Assembly: GCF_001571305.1 (NCBI RefSeq)
Contig: NZ_BCTN01000012.1
Span: 62,001 to 126,000, forward strand
Direction: 5' to 3'
Length of the DNA stretch: 64,000 nucleotides
Source of the DNA: Erwinia persicina NBRC 102418
GTDB lineage: Bacteria; Pseudomonadota; Gammaproteobacteria; Enterobacterales; Enterobacteriaceae
Below the pieces are notes generated by a model that saw only the letters and a list, made by a program, of their open reading frames with translations, ran no database searches and was not told the origin of the DNA. Below are positions 19,051 through 29,027 of the stretch, in pieces. Position 1 is the stretch's first letter, and every line of letters starts with the position of its first letter. Position numbers and translations under genes: made by a program.

Positions 19051-19066
19051 CTGTATTTTTATACAG
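19051..19066 (-). promoter_or_regulatory. LexA box of yebG
   Basis: CTGTATTTTTATACAG matches the LexA consensus CTGT-N8-ACAG with AT-only spacing, directly upstream of yebG. Confidence 0.93.
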
Positions 19067-19113
19067 TATATCAGCGCCGCTTTTCTGACTCAACCCTAAA
19101 CTGCGGGATGCGT

Positions 19114-19129
19114 ACGCAAACGTTTTCGT
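19114..19129 (+). promoter_or_regulatory. PurR operator of purT
   Basis: ACGCAAACGTTTTCGT differs from the PUR-box consensus at one position. It sits immediately before a TATACT minus-10 (19131-19136), about 40 bases ahead of the purT start, so repressor binding would block polymerase. Confidence 0.92.
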
Positions 19130-19171
19130 TTATACTGCGGCCGATTTTTTCAATCCATTCAGGTATCGATT

Positions 19172-20350
19172 ATGACAACTCTTGGAACGGCGCTACGCCC
19201 TGAAGCCACACGTGTAATGCTGTTAGGATCGGGTGAGCTGGGGAAAGAAGTGGCGCTGGAATGCCAGCGTCTGGGTGTGGAAGTGATTGCCGTGGATCGC
19301 TATGCCGACGCTCCGGCCATGCACGTTGCCCACCGCAGCCATGTGATCAATATGCTGGATGGTGCCGCGCTGGCCGCACTTATTGCCCGGGAAAAACCCC
19401 ACTTCGTGGTGCCGGAGATTGAGGCTATCGCTACCGATATGCTGGTTGAACTGGAAAAGCAGGGTCAACACGTTGTGCCCACCGCCCGTGCGGCTAAGCT
19501 GACCATGAACCGTGAAGGCATCCGCCGTCTGGCAGCGGAAGAGCTGGCGCTACCGACCTCCAGCTACCGTTTCGCCGACAGCCGCGAGACCTTCCTGACG
19601 GCAGCAGAAGAAATTGGCCTGCCGTGCATCGTTAAACCGGTAATGAGTTCGTCCGGCAAAGGCCAGAGCTTTATTCGTGACGCTTCTCAGCTTGATTCCG
19701 CCTGGGACTATGCTCAACAGGGTGGCCGTGCCGGTGCCGGACGCGTGATCGTCGAGGGCGTGGTGAAGTTTGATTTTGAAATTACCCTGCTGACTATCAG
19801 CGCGGTGGACGGCATCCACTTTTGTGCGCCCATCGGCCATCGCCAGGAAGACGGTGATTACCGGGAGTCCTGGCAGCCCCAGCAGATGAGTGACCTCGCC
19901 CTGCAGCGGGCGCAGGAGATTGCGCGCAACGTGGTAAACGCGCTGGGTGGCCGGGGTCTGTTTGGCGTTGAGCTGTTTGTCTGCGGTGATGACGTGGTGT
20001 TTAGCGAAGTCTCGCCGCGCCCGCACGACACCGGGATGGTGACCCTGATCTCTCAGGACCTGTCAGAGTTTGCCCTGCACGTTCGGGCTTTTCTCGGCCT
20101 GCCGGTTGGCGGTATCCGTCAGTACGGCCCGGCTGCTTCGGCGGTGATCCTGCCAGAACTGAACAGCAGCAACGTGCAGTTTGCCAATCTCTCTGCCGCA
20201 CTGGGCGCAGGGTTACAGCTGCGCCTGTTCGGTAAGCCAGAGATTCAGGGTAAGCGTCGGATGGGCGTGGCGCTGGCAACCGGCAGCGACATTGATGATG
20301 CAGTACAGCGCGCCATTCGTGCCGCTGCCAGCGTCAACGTCATCGGTTAA
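19172..20350 (+). CDS. purT: Phosphoribosylglycinamide formyltransferase 2 (formate-dependent)
   Basis: 392 residues, identical in length to E. coli PurT. This ATP-grasp enzyme makes formyl-GAR from GAR, formate and ATP in purine synthesis, as an alternative to folate-dependent PurN. Visible features are the N-terminal [13 protein letters not shown] dinucleotide-type loop, the ATP-grasp segment [15 protein letters not shown] and the metal-binding segment LFGVELFV with [17 protein letters not shown] box sits over the promoter. Gene order yebG-purT-eda is as in E. coli. Confidence 0.97.
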   Translation: MTTLGTALRPEATRVMLLGSGELGKEVALECQRLGVEVIAVDRYADAPAMHVAHRSHVINMLDGAALAALIAREKPHFVVPEIEAIATDMLVELEKQGQHVVPTARAAKLTMNREGIRRLAAEELALPTSSYRFADSRETFLTAAEEIGLPCIVKPVMSSSGKGQSFIRDASQLDSAWDYAQQGGRAGAGRVIVEGVVKFDFEITLLTISAVDGIHFCAPIGHRQEDGDYRESWQPQQMSDLALQRAQEIARNVVNALGGRGLFGVELFVCGDDVVFSEVSPRPHDTGMVTLISQDLSEFALHVRAFLGLPVGGIRQYGPAASAVILPELNSSNVQFANLSAALGAGLQLRLFGKPEIQGKRRMGVALATGSDIDDAVQRAIRAAASVNVIG

Positions 20351-20391
20351 TCCGCACACGCTTCAGGGGCGGATTAACCGCCACTGCTGAC

Positions 20392-21033
20392 TCAACGCGT
20401 GGCGCCTGCCACCGCTTCCTGCGCCAGGCGGGTAATGCGGTCATAGTCGCCGGCTTCCAGCGCATCGGCGGGCACCAGCCAGGATCCGCCAATACACAGC
20501 ACGCTGTTCAGCGCCAGATAGTCACGGTAGTTAGCGGGCGTTATGCCCCCCGTCGGGCAAAAACGCACCTGAGGGAAAGGTCCGCCAATAGCCTGCAAGG
20601 CTTTCACTCCGCCGTTGGCTTCCGCCGGGAAGAATTTAAACTCACGCAGACCGTAATCAAGACCGGTCATCAGTTCAGATACGGTACTGATGCCGGGGAT
20701 CAGCGGAACAGAACCGTCTAAAGCGGCCCGGAGCAGCGGCTCCGTCAGCCCAGGGCTGATGATAAACTGTGCCCCGGCATCAGTCACTTCTTTAAGCTGC
20801 TGCGCGTTAAGCACCGTACCTGCACCGACAATCGCTTCCGGAACTTCTCTGACCATCGCTCTCAGTGCATCCATCGCACAGGGAGTACGCAACGTCACTT
20901 CCAGCACCCGCACCCCACCGGCTACCAGCGCTTTTGCCATCGGCACCGCATGCTCAAGCTTGTTCACCACTATCACCGGAACGACCGGCCCGGTGGTGAG
21001 GATCTGTTCTGCACTTGTTTTCCAGTAACTCAT
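20392..21033 (-). CDS. eda: KDPG/KHG aldolase
   Basis: 213 residues, the E. coli length. It cleaves 2-keto-3-deoxy-6-phosphogluconate to pyruvate and glyceraldehyde-3-phosphate, and also acts on 2-keto-4-hydroxyglutarate. The Schiff-base lysine is K133 ([11 protein letters not shown]) and the general-base glutamate is E45 (VLEVTLRT). In E. coli edd lies just upstream in the same operon, but no edd is present here. The gene therefore more likely serves hexuronate and pectin breakdown (through KDG kinase) or glyoxylate metabolism; that is inference. Confidence 0.96.
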   Translation of the reverse strand: MSYWKTSAEQILTTGPVVPVIVVNKLEHAVPMAKALVAGGVRVLEVTLRTPCAMDALRAMVREVPEAIVGAGTVLNAQQLKEVTDAGAQFIISPGLTEPLLRAALDGSVPLIPGISTVSELMTGLDYGLREFKFFPAEANGGVKALQAIGGPFPQVRFCPTGGITPANYRDYLALNSVLCIGGSWLVPADALEAGDYDRITRLAQEAVAGATR

Positions 21034-21504
21034 CGGTGACCTTCTCCTGTCTGACCTGCCCGCCGCCAGGATGGTGCGCTGCAGGAAAAAAGTGACACAT
21101 CTTGCGTCAAGACTATCGCTGTGTCCGTTACCTTACAGCAGAAAGGCCGCAGGCGTCTACGCCCCGATGTATTTTCCTAAAATGCAGGTTCATTTTTTAT
21201 GAACTATTATTTTATTAAAGACAACAGGCCGGAGTGCTGCGGCAACAGCATCGTGAAGATCAGGGCCAGCAGGGAAATTATGCCTGCGTGCCGTGCGATG
21301 TTGTTAGTAGCGCGATACTACGATGAAGGTAAACTGACAGGTGACGCAGGTTCAGGGTAGCCGTTAACGCCGCGCCAGGCCAGCAGACCATCGGCACCCG
21401 GTGGTGACGCTCCGTATGGCGGTTCCCCGCTATCAGCCAGCCTGGGTAAGGGATCGGCTCGGGTGCCTGCAACACTGACCGGGAGCAGACTGAGAGTGTT
21501 CCGC
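21034..21504. other. Intergenic stretch where edd would be expected
   Basis: About 470 bases upstream of eda. It should contain the eda promoter. I see no edd remnant and no supported gene. A 53-codon frame at 21199-21360 lacks a good ribosome site. Confidence 0.5.
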
Positions 21505-21912
21505 CTAATCAAAAAAATGTTTCCGCAAACTGATATTGACCAGCAGTATCAAAAGATAGCCAATCGGACCAATACCGGCAAAAAAAACGCCGAAAACATT
21601 GCCGATATATATCATCTTCAATCCCGCATCAACATTATCCAACGATATGCCCAGGGTTAAGCTGGCCACAACCCCTAAGATAAACAAAAATACGTTCATC
21701 GACAGGAAAAAGACCACACTCCGGGATAGCCACCCTTTGCATCGGTTAAGGGCAGGATATTGCAATACCACCACGATGAGGATGCTGATCAAAGAACAGA
21801 CGAAAAACTTCAGGGAGGCAAATATCATACAGACGATTAGCATGATGAAGCTGGCCGTAAAAAAATTCACCACGGTGAAAGCCACATACTTATCCACATT
21901 CACAGACATGTT
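21505..21912 (-). CDS. Hypothetical four-span membrane protein
   Basis: 135 residues with four hydrophobic spans (about 9-31, 33-50, 62-85 and 100-127) and short polar loops. I chose the ATG at 21912 because AGGA lies six bases upstream. The frame stays open to an ATG at 22056, which would add 48 residues including a signal-like stretch but has no ribosome site. The DNA is visibly AT-richer than its neighbours and the gene lies between eda and zwf where E. coli has edd, so it may be acquired. I recognise no family. Confidence 0.6.
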   Translation of the reverse strand, partial: NMSVNVDKYVAFTVVNFFTASFIMLIVCMIFASLKFFVCSLISILIVVVLQYPALNRCKGWLSRSVVFFLSMNVFLFILGVVASLTLGISLDNVDAGLKMIYIGNVFGVFFAGIGPIGYLLILLVNISLRKHFFD

Positions 21913-22073
21913 ATGTCCTGTTAAAAACGGCAGTCCAGGGCAGAAACTAGCACTGGTATAATGACCGGCGTAGGCATTACGTGCCAAAAGAAGAGTTAAG
22001 CAGGAGAGTAACAGAGAGAAGCAGGCGAAAAGTGAACAGTGAAGCCAGCGGATCATCGCAGAGTGACTGGCGG

Positions 22074-22106
22074 AAAAAAATGGCCCTGCCTGGACAAGGC
22101 AGAGCC
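22074..22106 (-). terminator. Intrinsic terminator of zwf
   Basis: On the minus strand a 10-bp stem (GGCTCTGCCT with AGGCAGGGCC, one G-T pair) is followed by ATTTTTTT, about 28 bases past the zwf stop. Confidence 0.9.
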
Positions 22107-22133
22107 ACGCGCTTATTTCAGCCGCAGAGGCAA

Positions 22134-23609
22134 TTACTCGATTTCATTCCAGGAGCGACCGTCCCGGGTGATCATGGCCACGGAGGCCACCGGCCCCCAG
22201 GTGCCCGCCTGATAAGGCTTCGGTGGCTCTTTATCCGATGCCCACGCATCCATAATGGAGTCGACCCACTTCCAGGCTTCTTCCACTTCATCACGACGCA
22301 CGAACAGCGCCTGAATACCGCGCATCGTTTCCAGCAACAGTCGCTCGTAGGCATCGGCCAGATGTGACTGGTTGAAGGTTTCGGAGAAGCTCAGATCCAG
22401 CTTAGTCGTTTGCAGATTGTGTTTATGATCCAGCCCCGGCACTTTGTTGAGGATCTGAATGTCCATACCTTCGTCCGGCTGCAGACGAATAGTCAGTTTG
22501 TTCTGCGGCAGTTCCTGCCAGGTTTCTTTAAACAGGTTCAGCGCCGGATTCTTGAAATAAACCACGACTTCTGAGCACTTAGCCGGCAGACGTTTACCGG
22601 TACGCAGATAGAAAGGAACCCCCGCCCAGCGCCAGTCGTCGATGTCCACGCGGATAGAGACGAAGCTTTCCGTGGTGCTGGATTTATTCGCGCCCTCTTC
22701 TTCCAGATAGCCCGGTACTTTTTTGCCCTGCACAAAACCGGAGGTGTACTGACCACGCACCGTTTTCTCACGCACATTAGTGTGGTCAATGCGGCGCAGG
22801 GAGCGCAGCACTTTCACCTTCTCGTCACGAATACGATCCGCAGACAGGTCGGCCGGTGGCGACATGGCGACCATGGTCAGCACCTGTAACAGGTGGTTCT
22901 GGATCATATCGCGCATCTGACCGGCCTGGTCAAAGTAACCCCAACGGCCTTCGATGCCCACTTCTTCCGCCACGGTGATCTGCACGTGGTCAATCGTGCG
23001 GTTATCCCAGTTGGAGGCAAACAGGGAGTTGGCAAAGCGCAGTGCCAGCAGGTTGAGCACCGTCTCTTTGCCCAGATAATGGTCAATACGGAACACCTGG
23101 TTCTCTTCGAAGTATTCACCCACCTGATCGTTGATTTCCTGTGAGGTGGCCAGCGAGGTACCCAGTGGTTTTTCCATCACGACACGCGCCGGACTGGCAT
23201 TCAGTTTTGCCTGGCCCAGGCCTTTACAGATTGCACCAAAGGTGCTTGGCGGCATCGCGAAGTAGTTAATGGTGACGCGTTTTTTCTGGTCCAGCATCTT
23301 ACCAAGGCGGGGGAAATGACCGCTGTCATTGACATCCAGGTTGCAGAAATCGAGGCGGTTGCTGAGTTTGTCCCACAGCGCTTCGTCGATTTTCTCCTTC
23401 ATAAAGGTTTCCAGTGCCTCGCGTACCACTTTGGTATAGGCAGCCTTATCCCACTCGGCACGACCTACGCCGATAATGCGGGAGTCTTCATGAATCTGAC
23501 CGGCTTTTTCCAGTTGGTACAGTGAGGGCAACAGTTTCCGGCGCGCAAGATCGCCTTTGGCACCGAAAATCACCAGATCGCATGCCTGGGCTGTTTGTGT
23601 AACCGCCAT
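22134..23609 (-). CDS. zwf: Glucose-6-phosphate 1-dehydrogenase
   Basis: 491 residues, the E. coli length. It makes 6-phosphogluconolactone and NADPH from glucose-6-phosphate, the entry to the oxidative pentose phosphate pathway. The N-terminal NADP loop [12 protein letters not shown] and the active-site signature RIDHYLGKE are intact. AGGAG precedes the ATG. It is divergent from hexR, whose product represses it in relatives. The edd gene that would feed 6-phosphogluconate to Eda is absent from this locus. Confidence 0.97.
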   Translation of the reverse strand: MAVTQTAQACDLVIFGAKGDLARRKLLPSLYQLEKAGQIHEDSRIIGVGRAEWDKAAYTKVVREALETFMKEKIDEALWDKLSNRLDFCNLDVNDSGHFPRLGKMLDQKKRVTINYFAMPPSTFGAICKGLGQAKLNASPARVVMEKPLGTSLATSQEINDQVGEYFEENQVFRIDHYLGKETVLNLLALRFANSLFASNWDNRTIDHVQITVAEEVGIEGRWGYFDQAGQMRDMIQNHLLQVLTMVAMSPPADLSADRIRDEKVKVLRSLRRIDHTNVREKTVRGQYTSGFVQGKKVPGYLEEEGANKSSTTESFVSIRVDIDDWRWAGVPFYLRTGKRLPAKCSEVVVYFKNPALNLFKETWQELPQNKLTIRLQPDEGMDIQILNKVPGLDHKHNLQTTKLDLSFSETFNQSHLADAYERLLLETMRGIQALFVRRDEVEEAWKWVDSIMDAWASDKEPPKPYQAGTWGPVASVAMITRDGRSWNEIE

Positions 23610-23671
23610 TTCATTCTCCTCGTTGCAGGATTAGCCTGTCCCTGAAATTCCGTAGTCGGACAGACTCTTAT

Positions 23672-23686
23672 TGTAATTTTGTTTCA
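23672..23686 (-). promoter_or_regulatory. Candidate HexR site in front of zwf
   Basis: TGTAATTTTGTTTCA fits the HexR pattern TGTA-N7-TACA with one mismatch in the right half-site. It lies 63 bases upstream of the zwf start. The assignment rests on pattern and context only. Confidence 0.4.
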
Positions 23687-23922
23687 ATACAATGTACTGC
23701 TTTTGCCTGCTCCGCGTAAACCAGACGAAGCCGCTGCGGCACAATGTATTCAGTCAGTGCTTAATTTAGAGGCAATCTTCCCCGGTCGGCCAGCAGTTTA
23801 TGCGTAATTTTTCGTCATTTTTGTTACTGTTCTTACCATTCTGAAAATCAGACACAGCTCAAACTCTGGCAATAAATGTCAATGAATGTCGTTATGCTAC
23901 TGCCACCCGGGCTGCCGTGCAT

Positions 23923-23937
23923 TGTATATTCTCTACA
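23923..23937 (+). promoter_or_regulatory. Candidate HexR site in front of hexR
   Basis: TGTATATTCTCTACA is an exact TGTA-N7-TACA dyad (extended to TTGTA/TACAA), about 60 bases before the hexR start. It suggests autoregulation. Confidence 0.45.
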
Positions 23938-23995
23938 AAATGACATCGATTTCTCCTTTGATTGAAATCGTCAGAATGTATGAACAGGTAGCACT

Positions 23996-24868
23996 ATGAA
24001 TATGCTGGAAAAAATCCATGCCGAGCTGGAAAATCTGAGCAAGTCAGAACGGAAAGTGGCCGAGGTAATCCTCGATTCTCCTGCCACAGCGATGCACTCC
24101 AGCATTGCCCTGCTGGCCCGGGCAGCGGCCGTCAGCGAACCGACGGTAAACCGCTTCTGCCACCGGCTGAAAACGAAAGGATTCCCGGACTTCAAATTAC
24201 AGCTGGCGCAGAGTCTGGCCAGCGGAACGCCCTATGTCAGCCGTCACGTCGAACAGGATGACAGCGTGGAGGCATATTCCGGGAAAATTTTCGAATCAGC
24301 GATGGCCGGGCTCGATCGGGTGAAACAGGGTCTGGATATGGGGGCCGTCAATCGCGCTGTTGATTTGCTGACCCAGTCAAAAAAAATTGCCTTCTTTGGC
24401 CTGGGGGCCTCCGCCGCCGTGGCCCATGATGCGATGAATAAATTTTTTCGTTTCAATGTGCCGGTGATCTATTCCGATGATATTGTAATGCAGCGCATGA
24501 GCTGTATGAATAGTGGGGAAGGCGACGTGATGGTGCTGATTTCCCATACCGGACGCACCAAAAGCATGGTTGAACTGGCGATGATCGCGCGGGAAAATGA
24601 TGCTACCGTACTGGCCATCACCTCGCCTGACTCACCGCTGGCCCGAGAGGTAACGTTAGCTCTGATGCTGGACGTTCCCGAAGATACCGATATTTATATG
24701 CCGATGGTTTCCCGCCTGGCGCAGTTAACATTAATTGATGTCCTGGCCACCGGCTTTACTCTGCGTCGCGGCACGAAATTTCGCGATAATCTCAAACGAG
24801 TCAAAGAGGCACTGCGAGAGTCCAGGTTTGATAAAGACAGCGCTCTCTCACTTCTTCCCGGCCAGTAA
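23996..24868 (+). CDS. hexR: HexR (YebK), RpiR-family regulator of central carbon genes
   Basis: 290 residues; E. coli HexR is 289. The N-terminal RpiR-type helix-turn-helix lies at residues about 1-77 (ARAAAVSEPTVNRFCHRL), followed by a SIS sugar-phosphate-binding domain (FFGLGASAAVAHDA, LISHTGRTKS). In relatives it represses zwf and other glycolytic or Entner-Doudoroff genes, and KDPG relieves repression. It is divergent from zwf and upstream of pykA, the conserved arrangement. A second ATG two codons in is an alternative start. Confidence 0.95.
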   Translation: MNMLEKIHAELENLSKSERKVAEVILDSPATAMHSSIALLARAAAVSEPTVNRFCHRLKTKGFPDFKLQLAQSLASGTPYVSRHVEQDDSVEAYSGKIFESAMAGLDRVKQGLDMGAVNRAVDLLTQSKKIAFFGLGASAAVAHDAMNKFFRFNVPVIYSDDIVMQRMSCMNSGEGDVMVLISHTGRTKSMVELAMIARENDATVLAITSPDSPLAREVTLALMLDVPEDTDIYMPMVSRLAQLTLIDVLATGFTLRRGTKFRDNLKRVKEALRESRFDKDSALSLLPGQ

Positions 24869-24998
24869 CAACGTGATTTTTAAATGGGTCTTACCGACGT
24901 GAGGGGTGTTTGCATCCCCTCTCTGTCTTCTAACCAGATTTACAGCCTTAGTAGTGCTTGCTCCTGCAACACCACTCTCAAAGTCAATGGAGTCATAC

Positions 24999-26441
24999 AT
25001 GTCACGACGTCTCAGAAGAACCAAGATTGTAACCACGTTAGGCCCCGCCACCGATCGCGATAATAACCTTGAAAAAGTCATCGCTGCCGGCGCCAACGTT
25101 GTTCGTCTGAACTTCTCACATGGCACCGCTGAAGATCACCAAATGCGCGCAGATAAAGTGCGTGAAATTGCCGCTAAACTGGGTCGCCATGTGGCCATCC
25201 TCGGTGACTTACAGGGCCCCAAAATTCGTGTTTCAACCTTTAAAGAGGGCAAAGTTTTCCTCAATATCGGTGAGCGTTTCCTGCTGGATGCCAGCCTGGG
25301 CAAAGGGGAAGGCGATCGTGAGAAAGTCGGTATCGACTATAAAGGTCTGCCTGCTGACGTGGTTCCTGGCGATATTCTGCTGCTCGACGACGGCCGCGTA
25401 CAGCTGAAAGTGCTGGAAGTTCAGGGCATGAAAGTCTTTACCGAAGTGACCGTCGGTGGCCCACTGTCCAATAACAAAGGGATTAACAAACTGGGCGGCG
25501 GCCTGTCGGCAGAAGCCCTGACGGAAAAAGACAAAGCGGATATTCTGACCGCCGCTAAAATTGGCGTCGACTATCTGGCGGTATCATTCCCGCGCTGTGG
25601 TGAAGACCTGCACTATGCCCGCCGTCTGGCGCGCGAAGCTGGCTGTGAGGCTATGATTGTCTCCAAGGTAGAGCGCGCAGAAGCCGTAGCCAGCCAGGAA
25701 GCGATGGATGACATTATCCTGGCCTCTGATGTGGTGATGGTCGCCAGGGGCGACCTGGGTGTTGAAATTGGCGATCCTGAGCTGGTCGGCATCCAGAAAG
25801 CCCTTATCCGCCGCGCCCGCCAGTTAAACCGTTCCGTGATCACCGCCACTCAGATGATGGAGTCGATGATCACCAACCCGATGCCGACCCGTGCGGAAGT
25901 GATGGACGTGGCCAACGCCGTGCTCGATGGCACCGATGCGGTGATGCTGTCAGCAGAAACCGCAGCAGGCCAGTATCCCGCCGAAACCGTTTCTGCCATG
26001 GCGAAGGTCTGCCTGGGCGCGGAGAAGATCCCCAGTATCAACGTTTCCAAGCACCGCCTTGACGTGCAGTTCGATAATATTGAGGAAGCAATTGCCATGT
26101 CGGCCATGTATGCGGCGAACCATCTGCAGGGCGTGACCGCGATTATTACTATGACCGAATCCGGCCGTACCGCGCTGATGACCTCACGCATTACCTCTGG
26201 TCTGCCGATTTTTGCCATGTCTCGCCACGAGCGCACGCTGAACCTCACTGCGCTGTATCGCGGTGTGACGCCGGTATTTTTCGACAGCAACAGTGACGGC
26301 GTGGCGGCGGCGCACGATGCGGTCAATCTGCTGCGTGAGAAAGGATTCCTGATGTCAGGCGATCTGGTTATCGTCACTCAGGGCGATGTGATGAGCACCA
26401 CGGGTACAACCAACACCAGCCGCGTGCTGCGCGTTGAGTAA
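24999..26441 (+). CDS. pykA: Pyruvate kinase II
   Basis: 480 residues, the E. coli length, with very high similarity ([20 protein letters not shown] at the start). It transfers phosphate from phosphoenolpyruvate to ADP, and this isozyme is AMP-activated. The active-site region is seen in SKVERAEA and [12 protein letters not shown]. The frame is open from 24906 but the ATG at 24999, with TGGAG upstream, matches the family start. It is followed by an 11-bp hairpin. Confidence 0.97.
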   Translation: MSRRLRRTKIVTTLGPATDRDNNLEKVIAAGANVVRLNFSHGTAEDHQMRADKVREIAAKLGRHVAILGDLQGPKIRVSTFKEGKVFLNIGERFLLDASLGKGEGDREKVGIDYKGLPADVVPGDILLLDDGRVQLKVLEVQGMKVFTEVTVGGPLSNNKGINKLGGGLSAEALTEKDKADILTAAKIGVDYLAVSFPRCGEDLHYARRLAREAGCEAMIVSKVERAEAVASQEAMDDIILASDVVMVARGDLGVEIGDPELVGIQKALIRRARQLNRSVITATQMMESMITNPMPTRAEVMDVANAVLDGTDAVMLSAETAAGQYPAETVSAMAKVCLGAEKIPSINVSKHRLDVQFDNIEEAIAMSAMYAANHLQGVTAIITMTESGRTALMTSRITSGLPIFAMSRHERTLNLTALYRGVTPVFFDSNSDGVAAAHDAVNLLREKGFLMSGDLVIVTQGDVMSTTGTTNTSRVLRVE

Positions 26442-26451
26442 TACGATCTGA

Positions 26452-26480
26452 CCTGCCCGGGCACTGTCAGCCCGGGCAGG
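26452..26480 (+). terminator. Hairpin terminator after pykA
   Basis: An 11-bp perfect GC-rich stem (CCTGCCCGGGC with GCCCGGGCAGG) and a 7-base loop lie ten bases past the stop. The following sequence is only weakly T-rich. Confidence 0.65.
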
Positions 26481-26648
26481 AAGTGTCCTCCTCTTTCCCC
26501 CTCGTTTTTCTATCGCCCTGTCCGTGCGCTGTCACCACGCTTTTATTCACATTAGTGCAGTCTGCACAGGTGAAAATGCGGTATGTTAGCGAGCCTGTTC
26601 AGGCGACTGCACGTTTTGAATGTTTTGAACACCCTGGAGGGAGCCAGA

Positions 26649-27875
26649 ATGGCGTCATATGTCCCCGTGTCGACCCTAACCCGTCGACACCTTATTTTTC
26701 CCCTGTCATTAGTTTTGTTCGAATTTGCGACCTATATTGCTCACGATATGATCCAGCCGGGAATGCTGCTGGTGACCAGTGAGTTCGGTGTAGGGCCGGA
26801 ATGGGTGTCAGCCTCGCTGACCGCCTATCTGGTCGGCGGCATTGTTCTACAGTGGCTGCTGGGGCCGCTGTCGGACAAGCTGGGCCGGCGGCCGGTGATG
26901 CTGGCTGGCGTCACCTTCTTTATGCTCACCTGCATGGCCACCCACTGGGTACAGAGCATTGAACAATTCATTCTACTGCGCTTTCTGCAGGGGATCAGCC
27001 TGTGCTTTATCGGCGCGGTAGGCTATGCCGCCATTCAGGAAGCCTTCAATGAAGCTCTGAGCGTACGAATGATGGCGCTGATGGCCAACGTCGCCCTGCT
27101 GGCTCCGCTGGCGGGCCCGCTGGCAGGAGCCGCTTTTCTGGAGGTCAGCGACTGGCGCACCATGTTCTGGCTTTTCGGTATCGTCACCGCTGTCGCGCTG
27201 ATTGGACTGTGGCGCACCATGCCGGAAACCGCCGGGGATAAGCAGGTTTCGATCTCCCTGTCATCCCTGGGTAAAGGCTATCTCGCGCTGTTTAAAGACC
27301 GTCAGGTAATGAGCGGTTCGCTGGCTATCGGCCTGGTGAGCATCCCCTGCCTCGCCTGGGTGGCGCTCTCACCGGTGATCCTGATCCATGATGAAGGGCT
27401 GTCCCGCCTTGATTATGCCCTGCTGCAACTGCCGGTGTTTGTTGCCATGATTGCCGGTAACCTGACGCTGGGCAAGCTGGCATCACGCTTACCCATTGAT
27501 CGCCCGCTACGTTTTGGTGCCTGGCCGATTTTGCTGGGTCTGGGCATCGCTGCGCTGGCTTCGGTGATCGATAATCACAGCTACCTGTGGCTGACGGCCG
27601 GTCTCAGCCTGTATGGCTTTGGCACCGGCCTGGTCAACGCCGGGCTCTATCGCCTGACGCTGTTTTCCAGCGAGGCAGGAAAAGGCAGCGTGGCTGCCAT
27701 GCTCGGCATGATCAGCATTCTGGTGTTTGCCCTGGGAATAGAACTGGCAAAATTTGCCTATTTCAGCGACGGATCCCGCGCTTTCAGCCTGGTCAACCTG
27801 GCCTTTGGCGTGGTGTGGTTTGTTCTGGTGAGGGCCTTTCTGAGAGAGTGGCAGCGCCGGTCGGCACTCAACTAA
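26649..27875 (+). CDS. mdfA: MdfA-type multidrug efflux MFS transporter
   Basis: 408 residues; E. coli MdfA is 410. This is a 12-span proton-coupled antiporter for diverse drugs. The TM1 acidic residue needed for drug binding is present in LVLFEFATYIAHDMIQPGML, as is the loop 2-3 motif GPLSDKLGRRPVML. LRFLQGISLCFIGAVGYAAI is nearly identical to MdfA, closer than to MdtM. The ATG at 26649 is preceded by GGAGGGAG; an upstream in-frame ATG (26583) lacks a site. It converges on lpxM. Confidence 0.88.
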   Translation: MASYVPVSTLTRRHLIFPLSLVLFEFATYIAHDMIQPGMLLVTSEFGVGPEWVSASLTAYLVGGIVLQWLLGPLSDKLGRRPVMLAGVTFFMLTCMATHWVQSIEQFILLRFLQGISLCFIGAVGYAAIQEAFNEALSVRMMALMANVALLAPLAGPLAGAAFLEVSDWRTMFWLFGIVTAVALIGLWRTMPETAGDKQVSISLSSLGKGYLALFKDRQVMSGSLAIGLVSIPCLAWVALSPVILIHDEGLSRLDYALLQLPVFVAMIAGNLTLGKLASRLPIDRPLRFGAWPILLGLGIAALASVIDNHSYLWLTAGLSLYGFGTGLVNAGLYRLTLFSSEAGKGSVAAMLGMISILVFALGIELAKFAYFSDGSRAFSLVNLAFGVVWFVLVRAFLREWQRRSALN

Positions 27876-27911
27876 AAAGCAGGGGGTAACGGGCAGATGT
27901 GTTGCCCCCTG
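27876..27911 (-). terminator. Convergent terminator between mdfA and lpxM
   Basis: An 11-bp stem with one G-T pair (CAGGGGGTAAC with GTTGCCCCCTG). Read on the minus strand it is followed by CTTTTTAG, so it fits termination of lpxM. It may also act on mdfA. Confidence 0.75.
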
Positions 27912-27920
27912 TACCGCATG

Positions 27921-28892
27921 TCACTTCTTTGGATAAAGCTCCTGGCGATCGTAAGGCTCTTTCTCGCCGGGTTTACGGGTTTTCAGCAGCTTCAGTATCC
28001 AGGTGTACTGTTCTGGGTGAGGACGGACAAAGACTTCCACCTCTTCATTCAGACGCCGGGCCTGAGAAGCATCATCAGAATCAGGTAAATCGTCCATCGG
28101 CGGGCGCAGGTAGATGTCCAGACAATGAGTTTTACTGTCATAGGACGGGAATAACGGCACCACCCTGGCGCGACAGACTTTCATCATTCTTCCTACCGCA
28201 GGCAGTGTGGCCTTATAGGTATCAAAGAACTCAACAAACTCACTCTGCTCCGCGCCGTGATCCTGGTCAGGCAGGTAATAGCCCCAGTATCCCTGGCGGA
28301 TAGACATGATAAAGGGTTTTATCCCATCGTTACGTGCATGCATACGTCCGCCAAAACGACGGCGTACCCGGTTCCAGACATAATCCATCACCGGGTTACT
28401 CTGGTTGTGGAACATGGCCGCCATTGGCTGCCCCTCCGAGGCCAGCACCATCGCAGGCAGGTCAACGGCCCAGGCATGCGGCACGAGGAAAATCACATTC
28501 TTCCCGTCACGCTGTAATTCTTCGATAATTTCTCTGCCGTGCCAGCGGATACGCTTTTTGGCGTGTTGCGGGCGAAGCGCAAGTTCGGCCATCATCGCCA
28601 TCGACTGCGGTGCAACAGCAAACATCTCGTCGATGATCGCTTCACGCTCACTTTCTGATTTATCGGTCATGCAATACAGCAGATTAATCTGCGCACGACG
28701 GCGCGCGCTGCGGGCGAACTTCCCCGCCAGTCGGCCAAGTGAACCCAACAGTGGGTCACGCAGACGTGGCGTCAACAGGGCGAGGCCAACAAACGCGCCT
28801 ACTCCTAACCAGCTTCCCCAGTATCGCGGTAATAAAAAGCTTCGTTTAAAAGTGGGAATAAATTCGATCTGACTTTTTTTTGGGTTTTCCAT
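27921..28892 (-). CDS. lpxM: Lipid A biosynthesis myristoyltransferase LpxM (MsbB)
   Basis: 323 residues, exactly the E. coli length. It adds the last (myristoyl) secondary acyl chain to Kdo2-lipid A at the inner membrane. An N-terminal membrane anchor (about 28-45) is followed by the acyltransferase HX4D-type motif VPHAWAVD, then ARNDGIKPFIMSIRQGYWGYYLPDQDHG. The start at 28892 is backed by GAGGCGAG and by alignment; the frame is open to 28940. It lies between mdfA and mepM as a separate unit. Confidence 0.95.
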   Translation of the reverse strand: MENPKKSQIEFIPTFKRSFLLPRYWGSWLGVGAFVGLALLTPRLRDPLLGSLGRLAGKFARSARRRAQINLLYCMTDKSESEREAIIDEMFAVAPQSMAMMAELALRPQHAKKRIRWHGREIIEELQRDGKNVIFLVPHAWAVDLPAMVLASEGQPMAAMFHNQSNPVMDYVWNRVRRRFGGRMHARNDGIKPFIMSIRQGYWGYYLPDQDHGAEQSEFVEFFDTYKATLPAVGRMMKVCRARVVPLFPSYDSKTHCLDIYLRPPMDDLPDSDDASQARRLNEEVEVFVRPHPEQYTWILKLLKTRKPGEKEPYDRQELYPKK

Positions 28893-28976
28893 GCACTCGC
28901 CTCGGACAATAACCGGCATATGATAGTGCTGACATGGCATTTTGCAAAGTTATTGACAAGAATGCTCATTCTTTAC

Positions 28977-29014
28977 TAAAAAAAAGCCGATGGAATCACC
29001 CATCGGCTTTTTTA
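28977..29014 (-). terminator. Intrinsic terminator of mepM, possibly bidirectional
   Basis: An 8-bp stem (GCCGATGG with CCATCGGC) is flanked by a long A run and a long T run. It lies just past the mepM stop codon on the minus strand. Confidence 0.9.
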
Positions 29015-29027
29015 TTGTGCAGCAGGA

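Noticed and set aside
21199..21360. 53-codon frame upstream of eda (MNYYFIKDNRPECC start)
   Set aside because: No ribosome site at a sensible distance, no recognisable similarity, and it runs against the expected eda promoter. Not listed as a gene.
21034..21504. Degenerate edd remnant
   Set aside because: No frame or motif resembling 6-phosphogluconate dehydratase could be seen on either strand.
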